A stretch of 51,010 nt of DNA from Sideroxydans sp. Lineage in GTDB: Bacteria > Pseudomonadota > Gammaproteobacteria > Burkholderiales > Gallionellaceae. Position 1 is the first letter of the stretch. The number at the start of each line of letters is the position of its first letter. The notes below the pieces were generated by a model. That model saw nothing but the letters and a program-made list of their open reading frames with translations. It had not been told where the DNA came from and made no database searches. Shown here piece after piece: positions 16,004 to 23,892 of this stretch. The stretch lies in contig DAIDAJ010000007.1 in NCBI GenBank assembly GCA_027310665.1, positions 1-51,010 of the forward strand, written 5' to 3'. Both the position numbers and the translations under genes were made by a program.

Positions 16004-18400
16004 ATGGCCAGTCCGGTACAAGGCAATATGAACGAGATGGGGTTGCGGTTGGAGTTCACCAGGAACCTCAATCATGTGACCAACAAGATCCACGCCACCA
16101 GCAACATCGACGAGATCATGCTGGACGTCAGCAAGGACATATGTACACTGTTCAATGCCGACCGACTGACCATCTACGTGGTGGGCGAAGACAAGGCGTC
16201 GCTGATCTCCAAGGTCAAGACCGGTCTGAATTCGTTCAAGGACCTGAAACTGCCGATCGCCGAGCAAAGCATTGCGGGTTATGCGGCATTCCACAAGAAG
16301 CTGCTCAATCTCAAGGACGTCTATGACGAGCAGGAGCTGGCCGCTTTTAGCACGACGTTGCGCTTCCTTCAGGACGTAGACCGGCGCACCGGCTACCGTA
16401 CAAAACAGATGCTGGTTGCGCCTATCGTCGACGTCGAGGGGGGGGACCTGATCGGGGTGATGCAGGTCATCAACAACAAGGCCGGCATACCCTTTCCGTC
16501 GATGGTGGAAGAAGGCGCACGCGAACTGGCACAGACCCTGGCGGTCGCCCTCAAGCAGCGCCAGCAACAGGCCAACACGGTCAAGACAAAATACGATTAC
16601 CTCGTTTCCGATGCCGTGATGTCCGCGGCAGAGTTCGAACTGGCAACGCGCACCGCGCGGCGCAAGGGCGTTGATGTCGAGGACGTGCTGCTGGATGAGT
16701 TCCAGGTCAAGCCGGAAGCGTTGGGCAAGGCGCTCTCCAGTTTCTTCGGAGTGCCTTATGAGCCGCTCAAGGCGGACCGGATCAAGCCGTCCGAGCTCCT
16801 GCGCAACCTGAAGCGCGAATATGTGGAAAGCAGCCATTGGGTGCCGGTGGACGATACGCCGGAAGGTGTGGTCATACTCACCACCGACCCGGAACGTATA
16901 CAGGCCTCGCGGGTGGTCAACAATATTTTCCCCAAGAACAGGCTGATCTATAAAGTCTGTACGCAGCGCGAATTCAAGGCTACGCTCGACCAGTTTTATG
17001 GCGGCGGAGGTTCCGGTGTGGGCGATATCACCGGCAGCTTTGAAGATACGGGCAGCATGGATGACCTGCTGACTTCGTTGGGGGGCGGGGATGAGGAAGA
17101 GGCTGGCGGCGCCGGTCAGGATGAAGTCAGCGCGGCGGCGGATAACGAGCTGGTCAAGCTGGTCAACAAGATCATCATCGATGCCTACAAGATGGGCGCC
17201 TCGGATATTCATATCGAACCCCAACCGGGCAAGGCCAAAACGGGGATACGTCTGCGCAAGGACGGCACGCTGTTGAACTACATCGAAGTCCCTTCCACCT
17301 ACCGCAACGCGATGATCACGCGCCTCAAGATCATGTGCGACCTCGACATCTCCGAGAAGCGCAAGCCACAGGACGGCAAGATCAAGTTCAAGAAATACGG
17401 CCCCCTGGATATCGAATTGCGTGTTGCGACCATTCCCTCGCAGGGCGGTGTCGAAGACGTGGTGATGCGTATTCTGGCTTCCGGTGAGCCCATCCCGCTG
17501 GACAACATGGGCTTTTCGGCGCGCAATCTCGAGTTGGTGAAAAAAACCATCAGCAAGCCCTACGGCCTGTTCTTCGTGTGCGGGCCGACCGGTTCGGGCA
17601 AGACGACGACATTGCACTCCATCCTGAAACACATCAACACGCCGGATACCAAGATATGGACGGTGGAAGACCCGGTCGAAATCACGCAGAAAGGCTTGCG
17701 CCAGGTGCAGGTCAACAAAAAGGCCGGCCTGGATTTTGCCACCATCATGCGCTCGTTCCTGCGCGCCGATCCGGATGTGATCATGGTGGGTGAAATGCGC
17801 GACAAGGAGACGGTCTCCACCGGCATCGAGGCCTCGCTCACAGGCCACCTGGTGTTCGCCACCCTGCACACCAACAGTGCGCCGGAATCGATCATTCGCC
17901 TGCTCGATATGGGCATGGATCCGTTCAACTTCGCCGATGCCCTGCTCGGCATTCTGGCGCAACGTCTTGCCAAACGCCTGTGCAAGGACTGCAAGAAAGC
18001 GCATATCGCGTCGCAGGATGAGATCAAAGCGTTGTTGACCGAATATGCCGAGGAAATGCGCAGCACCGAGACCTGGAAAAAGGACCCAAACGCCGCGTAC
18101 AAGGCGCTGTACGGGGATTGGGTCAAACTGTTCGGCGACGACAAGGGCCAGATCAAGCTTTACGAAAAAGTGGGTTGCGATAAATGCTCCGGCACGGGTT
18201 ATCGCGGGCGGGTAGGCCTGCACGAATTGCTGATCGGCACCGATGCGGTGAAAAAAGCCATCCAGGGGCATGCGCGGGTCGCCGAGCTTTTTGCGCTTGC
18301 GCTGGAAGAAGGGATGCGTACCCTGAAACAGGACGGTATTGAAAAAGTCCTGAGCGGTATCACCGACATCCATCAAGTGCGCGCCGTTTGTATCAAGTAA
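16004..18400 (+). CDS. GAF-domain-fused PilB/GspE-type secretion or pilus ATPase
   Basis: The protein has 798 residues, well over the 560-580 of ordinary PilB/GspE. The extra N-terminus (about 15-195) is a GAF-like sensor (NIDEIMLDVSKDICTLFNAD, PIVDVEGGDLIGVMQVINNK). Next comes an MshEN/GspE-II-like domain (about 205-330), then the hexameric motor ATPase. Walker A GPTGSGKTTTL has its Lys at 533; the Asp-box ASDIHIEPQ, Walker B DPDVIMVGEMRDKET and His-box HLVFATLHTNSA are intact. Four cysteines in CKDCKK and CDKCSGTG form the usual zinc site. It should power assembly of a type IV pilus or type II secretion pseudopilus, but no inner-membrane pilus genes adjoin it. GEGE-like ribosome-binding site GAGGAGAAA precedes ATG 16004. 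GAF gating by a small ligand is inferred. Confidence 0.92.
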   Translation: MASPVQGNMNEMGLRLEFTRNLNHVTNKIHATSNIDEIMLDVSKDICTLFNADRLTIYVVGEDKASLISKVKTGLNSFKDLKLPIAEQSIAGYAAFHKKLLNLKDVYDEQELAAFSTTLRFLQDVDRRTGYRTKQMLVAPIVDVEGGDLIGVMQVINNKAGIPFPSMVEEGARELAQTLAVALKQRQQQANTVKTKYDYLVSDAVMSAAEFELATRTARRKGVDVEDVLLDEFQVKPEALGKALSSFFGVPYEPLKADRIKPSELLRNLKREYVESSHWVPVDDTPEGVVILTTDPERIQASRVVNNIFPKNRLIYKVCTQREFKATLDQFYGGGGSGVGDITGSFEDTGSMDDLLTSLGGGDEEEAGGAGQDEVSAAADNELVKLVNKIIIDAYKMGASDIHIEPQPGKAKTGIRLRKDGTLLNYIEVPSTYRNAMITRLKIMCDLDISEKRKPQDGKIKFKKYGPLDIELRVATIPSQGGVEDVVMRILASGEPIPLDNMGFSARNLELVKKTISKPYGLFFVCGPTGSGKTTTLHSILKHINTPDTKIWTVEDPVEITQKGLRQVQVNKKAGLDFATIMRSFLRADPDVIMVGEMRDKETVSTGIEASLTGHLVFATLHTNSAPESIIRLLDMGMDPFNFADALLGILAQRLAKRLCKDCKKAHIASQDEIKALLTEYAEEMRSTETWKKDPNAAYKALYGDWVKLFGDDKGQIKLYEKVGCDKCSGTGYRGRVGLHELLIGTDAVKKAIQGHARVAELFALALEEGMRTLKQDGIEKVLSGITDIHQVRAVCIK

Positions 18401-18431
18401 CTTTCAATTCATTGCGGGATCAGTCAAAGTC

Positions 18432-20018
18432 ATGACGCAAGGCGAAAAACTGCTCCACCGGCTGGAGGAATTGAATGCCATCGGTGTGGCGCTTTCAAGC
18501 GAACGCGATATCGATCGCCTGCTGGAGACCATCTTGGTCGCCGCGAAGCGCATCACCAACGCGGACGCCGGCACGTTGTATCTGCTTGAACCGGAACAGC
18601 AGCTGCTCAAGTTCTCGATCATGCGCACCGACTCCCTGGGCATCGCCCAGGGAGGCACCACCGGCAATGCCATCAGGCCCTATCCCATCCACCTGATCGA
18701 CAAGGATGGCAAGCCCAACCATTCCATGGTGGTGGCGCATGTCGCGCTGAACGATGTGACGGTGAACATCGCCGATGCTTATACCGCTGAAGGTTTCGAC
18801 TTTTCCGGCACCAAAGGTTTCGACAAGAAAACCGGTTACCGCTCCACTTCGTTCCTGGCCGTGCCGATGAAAAACCACGAGAACGAGATCATCGGTGTGT
18901 TGCAGCTCATCAACGCTCAGGATCGGGAAAGCGGCGCGATCGTGTCATTTTCGGAAGACGACCAGCATCTGCTGGAGTCGTTGGCTTCGCAGGCAGCCAT
19001 CGCGCTGACCAACCGGCGGCTGATCCAGCAACTGGAGGACTTGTTCGAATCATTGATCAATCTGATTAACACCGCCATTGACGACAAATCGCCCTATACA
19101 GGGGGACACTGTGAACGTGTCCCGGCGCTGACCATGATGCTGGCTGAAGCGGCGAATAACACCAAAGTCGGGGATAAGGATTTCATCCTGACCGAAAAAG
19201 ACCGTTATGAACTCAAGATCGCCGGGCTGCTGCATGATTGCGGCAAGATCACCACACCGGTGCATGTGGTCGACAAATCCACCAAGCTGGAGACTATCTT
19301 TGACCGCATTCAATTGATCGATACGCGCTTCGAGACGCTCAAGCGCGACGCCGAGATCGAGATGCTCAGGGGGGGCAGGACGAATGCCGAGTTTGCGGCG
19401 ACTGTCCGGCAACTCGATGACGACCGCGAATTCCTTCGCCGCTGCAATATCGGTTCGGAAAAGATGCAGGACGCGGACGTCGCACGGGTGCAACAGATTG
19501 CCCGATATCAATGGCGCAACACCGAGGGAAGACCGGCTGATTTTCTGAGTGCGGAGGAAGTCGAGAACCTGACTATCCGCGCCGGCACGCTGACGGCGGC
19601 GGAACGCGAGATCATCAATCACCACATCAACGTCACGATCAAGATGCTGGAAGCGCTGCCTTGGCCGAACCACCTGAAGCATGTGCCGGAATATGCGGGC
19701 GGACACCATGAGCGTATGGACGGGAAAGGTTATCCCAAGGGCCTGAAGCGCGAACAGATGCCGGTACAGGCGAGGGTCATGGGTATCGCCGACATTTTCG
19801 AGGCACTGACTGCCAAGGACCGGCCCTACAAGGAAGGCAAGACGCTTACCGAATCGCTGGCAATCCTGGGGAGGTTCAAGGAGAACGGTCATATCGACCC
19901 CGACCTGTTCGATGTGTTCATCCGCGAAAAGGTCTATCTGACCTATGCCAGGCAATTTCTCAAGCCGGAACAGATTGACGAAGTGGATGAAAGCAGGATT
20001 CCGGGTTATGCCCCATAA
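18432..20018 (+). CDS. GAF/HD-GYP-domain putative c-di-GMP phosphodiesterase
   Basis: The 528-residue soluble protein has an N-terminal GAF domain (about 10-190; ADAGTLYLLEPEQQLLKFSI, STSFLAVPMKNHENEIIGVL) and an HD-GYP domain (about 205-500). Catalytic features are complete: TGGHCERVP, HDCGKITTP (His 268, Asp 269), NHHIN, GGHHERMDGKGYPKG with GYP at 433-435, and ADIFEALTAKDRPYK. Such proteins linearise c-di-GMP to pGpG or GMP and generally favour motility over attachment. A charged insert of about 90 residues (LIDTRFETLKRDAEIEMLRG onward) interrupts the HD core after the HD pair. It starts 31 bases after the GAF-ATPase, and the two GAF domains may respond to the same ligand. Confidence 0.94.
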   Translation: MTQGEKLLHRLEELNAIGVALSSERDIDRLLETILVAAKRITNADAGTLYLLEPEQQLLKFSIMRTDSLGIAQGGTTGNAIRPYPIHLIDKDGKPNHSMVVAHVALNDVTVNIADAYTAEGFDFSGTKGFDKKTGYRSTSFLAVPMKNHENEIIGVLQLINAQDRESGAIVSFSEDDQHLLESLASQAAIALTNRRLIQQLEDLFESLINLINTAIDDKSPYTGGHCERVPALTMMLAEAANNTKVGDKDFILTEKDRYELKIAGLLHDCGKITTPVHVVDKSTKLETIFDRIQLIDTRFETLKRDAEIEMLRGGRTNAEFAATVRQLDDDREFLRRCNIGSEKMQDADVARVQQIARYQWRNTEGRPADFLSAEEVENLTIRAGTLTAAEREIINHHINVTIKMLEALPWPNHLKHVPEYAGGHHERMDGKGYPKGLKREQMPVQARVMGIADIFEALTAKDRPYKEGKTLTESLAILGRFKENGHIDPDLFDVFIREKVYLTYARQFLKPEQIDEVDESRIPGYAP

Positions 20019-20062
20019 GGAATCGGTTGTCCGTAATGTGGAGGCGCAAAAGTGACAAAAAT

Positions 20063-20090
20063 CGTCAGCAGCCTGACGTTTCTGGGTTTT
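20063..20090 (+). terminator. possible terminator after the HD-GYP gene
   Basis: CGTCAG (20063-20068) and CTGACG (20073-20078) form a perfect 6-bp stem with a CAGC loop, followed by TTTCTGGGTTTT. It lies 44 bases after the HD-GYP stop and before the pilin promoter, so it fits the end of the signalling operon. The broken T run lowers confidence. Confidence 0.45.
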
Positions 20091-20173
20091 GCATCGCTTC
20101 CATCCATGTGTCGATTGAGCTACGCCAGGCTGGCAGGCCAATAGAACAGCCCGCCCTGCAATCGGTTACCATC

Positions 20174-20189
20174 TGGCACGGGTTCTGCT
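20174..20189 (+). promoter_or_regulatory. sigma-54 (-24/-12) promoter of the pilin gene
   Basis: TGGCACG (20174-20180), four bases, then CTGCT (20185-20189) gives the invariant GG-N10-GC spacing of RpoN promoters (consensus TGGCACG-N4-TTGCA/T), with one mismatch. It lies 68 bases before the pilin start codon. Known: pilA in Pseudomonas and many others is RpoN-dependent with a PilSR activator. I did not find a PilR-type activator gene in the window. Confidence 0.8.
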
Positions 20190-20256
20190 AATATCTCTCC
20201 GCACACCTTGTGTGTAGCCCGCAAAGGCAACAATAAATTCTTTTAAGGAGTTCAAT

Positions 20257-20850
20257 ATGAAACAAATTCAGAAAGGTTTCACGCTGATCGAACTGATGAT
20301 CGTGGTTGCGATCATCGGTATTCTGGCAGCGGTGGCTATTCCTGCGTATCAGGACTACGTGACCAAGGCCAAGCTGTCCAAAATTACGTCCGTAATTGAC
20401 CCATTGAAACTGGCCATTCAAGATTACTTCCAGCAAAACGGGAATTTCATTCCTACTAATAGCCCAGTTGAAGTAAATAGACTGGCCAACCAAGCTGTAG
20501 TGGGTACCGCTACAGCCCCTGATGTATGGTATTCGCTAGGTTTGAGCAGGTTGATGGTTGTGCCGCCCGAACTTTTATCGATTCAATATATGGGTTCGCT
20601 TGCTGCTGCAGCCGCAGCGGGTGCTCCGCCAGCGGTTAACCCTGCCTCTATCCAGCTTGTATTTGCGGCAAATGGCATAGGTGCGGGTATTGACGGACTG
20701 AATTTAGAGCAGGTTGCTGTAGTAGGCGGGACAGGCGTCACTTGGATTTGCGGCACGGCAGCTACTCTTACAGCCAATGGTATTACGGCTCATGGTGGCA
20801 CAACCACGATTACTTCGCCGGTTGCGTTGAAGTATTACGGTTGCCAATAG
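20257..20850 (+). CDS. pilA: type IV major pilin (PilA-like prepilin)
   Basis: This 197-residue prepilin has the short leader MKQIQKG cut before F, then [20 protein letters not shown] with Glu5, the classical class III signal of type IVa pilins. [13 protein letters not shown] continues the alpha-spine. A C-terminal disulfide loop is likely between Cys165 (WICGTAA) and Cys196 (YYGCQ). The globular part is rich in Ala, Thr, Val and Gly ([14 protein letters not shown]), and the last 35 residues hold many Thr residues that could take O-glycans. It has its own sigma-54 promoter, an AAGGAG site before ATG 20257 and a strong terminator after it, so it is expressed as a single gene. Whether it is the main pilin of the cell or one of several cannot be told here. 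Confidence 0.92.
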   Translation: MKQIQKGFTLIELMIVVAIIGILAAVAIPAYQDYVTKAKLSKITSVIDPLKLAIQDYFQQNGNFIPTNSPVEVNRLANQAVVGTATAPDVWYSLGLSRLMVVPPELLSIQYMGSLAAAAAAGAPPAVNPASIQLVFAANGIGAGIDGLNLEQVAVVGGTGVTWICGTAATLTANGITAHGGTTTITSPVALKYYGCQ

Positions 20851-20873
20851 TAATAAAGTCATGGATACGACAG

Positions 20874-20900
20874 CCCCTCTTCGGAGGGGTTTGTTTTTTT
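20874..20900 (+). terminator. rho-independent terminator of the pilin gene
   Basis: CCCCTC (20874-20879), a TTCG tetraloop and GAGGGG (20884-20889) make a perfect stem, followed by TTTGTTTTTTT. This is a textbook intrinsic terminator. It lies 24 bases after the pilin stop and only 11 bases before the next gene, which therefore needs readthrough or its own promoter. Confidence 0.92.
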
Positions 20901-20911
20901 GAGTTTCGAAT

Positions 20912-22558
20912 ATGAATAAATACATTGGTGGCGCAAGCGCGTTCTTGCAGGGGCAACGCAACCAGTTCTGGTTGCTGGCACTGGTCATCGGCCTGGTTTA
21001 TCTGCCTTTCCTTGGTTCCGAATTCTTTTTTGACGACATCATGTTCTTTGGGGGAGCAGCGAAATATTATGCAACCTCATGGTTTAAATTCGATTTGCGC
21101 TGGTTTCCCTACGCGAGCCTGGGATGGTCGGTCAGGATTTTCAGCGATGTCGTCCCGCATTTCTTCCACCTGGGGAATGCACTGGTTCATTTTGGCAATG
21201 TCGTTCTGCTCTTTGTCTTGATACGGCGCATCACCGAAGCGGCATTGCCTGATGCGCCCCGCGCTGTCATCGCGCGCGGGGCGCTGCTGGCGGCGTTGAT
21301 CTTTGCAGCCCATCCGGTTGCAGTGTACGCAGTCGGTTATGTGGTTCAGCGCAGCATCTTGATGGCGACGTTTTTTGGCCTTCTGATGTACTGGGCGTAT
21401 TTGCGCGGGACTTTCTCGGGTGAAAAGCGCTGGTTGCTCCTCTCGATTGTCTCCTATTTCATCGCCTGCTTTTCCAAGGAGCATAGCGCCCTGTTACCTG
21501 TTGCTCTGGCGGCGCTGGCCATGCTATTGAATGAACATAACAGGCTGGAAAAAAAGACGTTATGGTTGGTTTGGTTGAGCTATCTGGGCATTTTTGTGCT
21601 CGTGGTACTGCGCGCGAAAGGTATTTTCGGCTCACCTTACGAGGCGATGGCTGCACAATTGTTCGAGCAGCAGGGCATCGTGGCCGGAACGCCGATGTTG
21701 TACCTGCTGAGCGTAATGACACAAGCAGGCTTGTTCTTCAAATACCTTTTCTTATGGCTATTGCCGAATCCTGACTGGATGTCGGTGGATATGCGTGAGC
21801 AGTTCATTCCGGGATTGACGGCGTGGCTGGGATGGTTGGGTGTCGCCGGATATATCACCTATGGCGCAGTCGCATTCCGTTGGTTGTTGCGCGGTGGAAG
21901 CAAAGGGCTTGTCGGTTTTGCGCTGCTGTATCCTTGGTTATTGTTTCCTATTGAGTTTTCTTCCATTCGAGTGCAGGAACCTTTTGTGCTATACCGGAGC
22001 TATCTGTGGATGCCGGGTGTGATGCTGTTGGTTCCTTTGGCGTTGCTTCGCTTTCCCCAGCGACGGACGCATTTGGCCATGGTGGTAATGGTGTTGCTGC
22101 TTATTCCCTTGTCGTGGGGTCGGCTATGGGTGTTCGCCGACAATTACCGCATGTGGGACGAAGCTGCGAGGCTGCTGGAAAACGAGCGCGTGGCCGGCGC
22201 GGACCGCATTTACTTCAATCGCGGACAGGCCGAAATGGCAAGGCAGAAATGGCAGCCTGCTGCCCTTGATTTCGAACGCTCGGCTGCGATCAGCCCGCAA
22301 CTGGAACCTATACATTATATCCTCGGGGTCGCCTACGCTAACTTGGGGCGTTATGAAGATGCTTTGGTGCAGTTTGACTTAGCGCTGAAAATCGATGCCA
22401 GGGATGACAGGGTTTATTACGCAAAGGGTATGATCCTGAGGGCTCTTGGACGCGGCGAGGAAGCAAAGCAGCAGATGAAAACAAGCTGCGAGTTGGAAAA
22501 CGCGGTTGCGTGTTTGATATTGACGGGCGAATTTCGTCGGGCAAAGACCAAGCCGTAA
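20912..22558 (+). CDS. GT-C-like polytopic membrane protein with C-terminal TPRs (putative pilin glycosyltransferase)
   Basis: The 548-residue protein has about ten to twelve membrane helices (residues about 18-415) and a soluble TPR tail (about 420-530; YFNRGQAEMARQKWQPAALD, HYILGVAYANLGRYEDALVQ). The first loop carries FFDDIMFF with Asp41-Asp42, the place where GT-C glycosyltransferases (PMT, TMTC and oligosaccharyltransferase relatives) keep catalytic acids. Position right after a pilin gene is typical of pilin-modifying enzymes such as TfpO/TfpW, so a role in pilin O-glycosylation using a lipid-linked sugar is plausible but inferred. No WaaL/O-antigen-ligase signature was spotted. A general protein O-mannosyltransferase-like role is the alternative. 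Confidence 0.75.
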   Translation: MNKYIGGASAFLQGQRNQFWLLALVIGLVYLPFLGSEFFFDDIMFFGGAAKYYATSWFKFDLRWFPYASLGWSVRIFSDVVPHFFHLGNALVHFGNVVLLFVLIRRITEAALPDAPRAVIARGALLAALIFAAHPVAVYAVGYVVQRSILMATFFGLLMYWAYLRGTFSGEKRWLLLSIVSYFIACFSKEHSALLPVALAALAMLLNEHNRLEKKTLWLVWLSYLGIFVLVVLRAKGIFGSPYEAMAAQLFEQQGIVAGTPMLYLLSVMTQAGLFFKYLFLWLLPNPDWMSVDMREQFIPGLTAWLGWLGVAGYITYGAVAFRWLLRGGSKGLVGFALLYPWLLFPIEFSSIRVQEPFVLYRSYLWMPGVMLLVPLALLRFPQRRTHLAMVVMVLLLIPLSWGRLWVFADNYRMWDEAARLLENERVAGADRIYFNRGQAEMARQKWQPAALDFERSAAISPQLEPIHYILGVAYANLGRYEDALVQFDLALKIDARDDRVYYAKGMILRALGRGEEAKQQMKTSCELENAVACLILTGEFRRAKTKP

Positions 22559-22660
22559 AGTCTGAAAATATTTTTCAAAAACACCCTAAAGTTTTCAAAA
22601 TGCCTGCCGATACACTATCTGTACGAGCGAAAGCGTCCCCTCGCGAAGCTTGGTACCCGA

Positions 22661-22710
22661 GAACCACCCTTATTGGCCTTATGTCCAATAAGGGTGGTTC
22701 TGCTTGTTTG
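22661..22710 (+). terminator. long perfect hairpin, probable terminator upstream of flhDC
   Basis: GAACCACCCTTATTGG (22661-22676) and its exact complement CCAATAAGGGTGGTTC (22685-22700) form a 16-bp perfect stem with an 8-base loop, followed by TGCTTGTTTG. It is 102 bases after the GT-C gene and 124 bases before flhD. The simplest reading is a terminator for the pilin/GT-C region; its weak T tract and perfect symmetry also allow two-way termination or attenuation of flhDC. Confidence 0.65.
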
Positions 22711-22824
22711 TAAGTCATATTCCTACAAGATAATCGGAAGTCCTCGGATATTTCCCTTGGATTTTCTCCCCGAGAATGCAACCGTCGAAACAAGACATCA
22801 CACTGTTTAAGCGAGGGGACTGCT

Positions 22825-23145
22825 ATGAACACGAATCAATTGCACGAAGAAATCAAGGAAACCAATCTCTCTTATATGCTGTTGGCCCAGCAAATGATAC
22901 GCGACGACAAGGCCAGCGCGATCTTCAGGCTGGGAGTGAGCGAGGAGCTGGCTGACCTCATCGTCGGACTCACTTCGGCGCAGATGCTCAAGATGGCCGC
23001 ATCGAACATGTTGCTGTGCCGCTTCCGTTTTGACGAGCGCTTATTGCTCAATATGGTCACCGATTACAACAAGGACAGGATGATGTCGCAGGCACATGCC
23101 GCCATCCTGATGTCGGGACAGCCCGCCGAAGCCCTGGTTCTCTGA
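22825..23145 (+). CDS. flhD: flagellar master regulator subunit FlhD
   Basis: FlhD forms the FlhD4C2 complex that activates class II flagellar promoters with sigma-70. The 106 residues match the family, with the typical IKETNLSYMLLAQQMIRDDK start and SEELADLIVGLTSAQMLKMA core. The start ATG 22825 follows GAGGGGAC. flhC follows after 17 bases. The 266-base spacer before flhD is where the master operon's regulation would act. FlhDC is the enterobacterial and betaproteobacterial type of flagellar control, which helps to place the organism. Confidence 0.97.
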   Translation: MNTNQLHEEIKETNLSYMLLAQQMIRDDKASAIFRLGVSEELADLIVGLTSAQMLKMAASNMLLCRFRFDERLLLNMVTDYNKDRMMSQAHAAILMSGQPAEALVL

Positions 23146-23162
23146 ACGGTAAGGTGGGAGCC

Positions 23163-23705
23163 ATGCGAAACAAGAGCGTAGTGAACGAAGCACGCGAGAT
23201 ACAGATATCGGTCGAGCTTATCGAATTGGGCGCACGACTCCAGTTGCTTCAAGAGGAGACAGGATTGAGCCGGGAGCGCCTGCTGCGGCTTTACAAGGAG
23301 GTCAAGGGGGAATCGCCTTCCAAGGGCATGCTGCCGTACTCGACGGACTGGTTCATGAGCTGGTTGCCCAATATCCATTCCTCCTTATTCATGGGCATCC
23401 ATCAGTATCTTCTGAAAAATGCCAGCGTCTCCGGCGTCGAGGCCTTGATCAAGAGTTACCGTCTATACCTTGAGCAGGTTGCGGCCACCACGGGAGAACA
23501 GGTTCTGAGCATTACGCGTGCGTGGTTCCTGATCCGTTTTTTCGAGGCCAAAATGCTGCAACTCACGGAATGCAAAGAGTGCGGCGGCCATTTCGTGGTT
23601 CACGCCAATGAGCTGTACGAGAGCTACAACTGCGGCATTTGCCGTCCGCCTTCGCGCGCGGGAAAAACAAAAAAGGCAGCGCTAGGGGAAGCCGCCGTCG
23701 TCTAA
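23163..23705 (+). CDS. flhC: flagellar master regulator subunit FlhC
   Basis: FlhC is the DNA-binding partner of FlhD. The 180 residues start MRNKSVVNEAREIQISVELI, aligned with E. coli [20 protein letters not shown]. The hallmark GMLPYSTDWFMSWLPN is present, and the four zinc-binding cysteines occur in CKECGG and CGICRPP. ATG 23163 is preferred over an in-frame GTG at 23154 because AAGG lies eight bases before it and the N-terminus matches the family. Its stop codon overlaps a sigma-28-like site for motA. Confidence 0.97.
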   Translation: MRNKSVVNEAREIQISVELIELGARLQLLQEETGLSRERLLRLYKEVKGESPSKGMLPYSTDWFMSWLPNIHSSLFMGIHQYLLKNASVSGVEALIKSYRLYLEQVAATTGEQVLSITRAWFLIRFFEAKMLQLTECKECGGHFVVHANELYESYNCGICRPPSRAGKTKKAALGEAAVV

Positions 23706-23729
23706 AGTTATCACATCAGGCGCCGCTAC
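23703..23729 (+). promoter_or_regulatory. sigma-28 (FliA) promoter candidate for motAB
   Basis: TAAA (23703-23706), exactly 15 bases, then GCCGCTAC (23722-23729) resembles the FliA consensus TAAA-N15-GCCGATAA with six of eight -10 bases. The -35 overlaps the flhC stop codon. The implied leader to motA is about 155 bases. The same pattern precedes the first receptor gene (25817), which raises confidence in both; motAB and receptors are class III genes elsewhere. Confidence 0.6.
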
Positions 23730-23892
23730 TACTGACGAGTAGGTATCATCGGCAGTGGCGGCGTTGTTGCGTCCTGAATCGCCGAAAAGCTGAAATGCCG
23801 GCGAATTCGCACCTTGTTTCGTTTATCGACAGGGTGCCTAAATGCTACGATGCCACAGTAACTGGAAAAGTATCGATTCAAGGGAGCAAATT

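Noticed and set aside
15698-18376. 892-codon open frame on the minus strand opposite the GAF-ATPase gene
   Set aside because: It mirrors a well-conserved plus-strand gene with full ATPase motifs. The antisense translation is low in recognisable motifs and arises from GC-rich codon bias.
22618-22660. Possible c-di-GMP (GEMM-I) riboswitch upstream of flhDC
   Set aside because: GAAA and GCGAAGC-like pieces occur, but the conserved GCAAACC and GACGCAAAGCC blocks and their spacing are missing.
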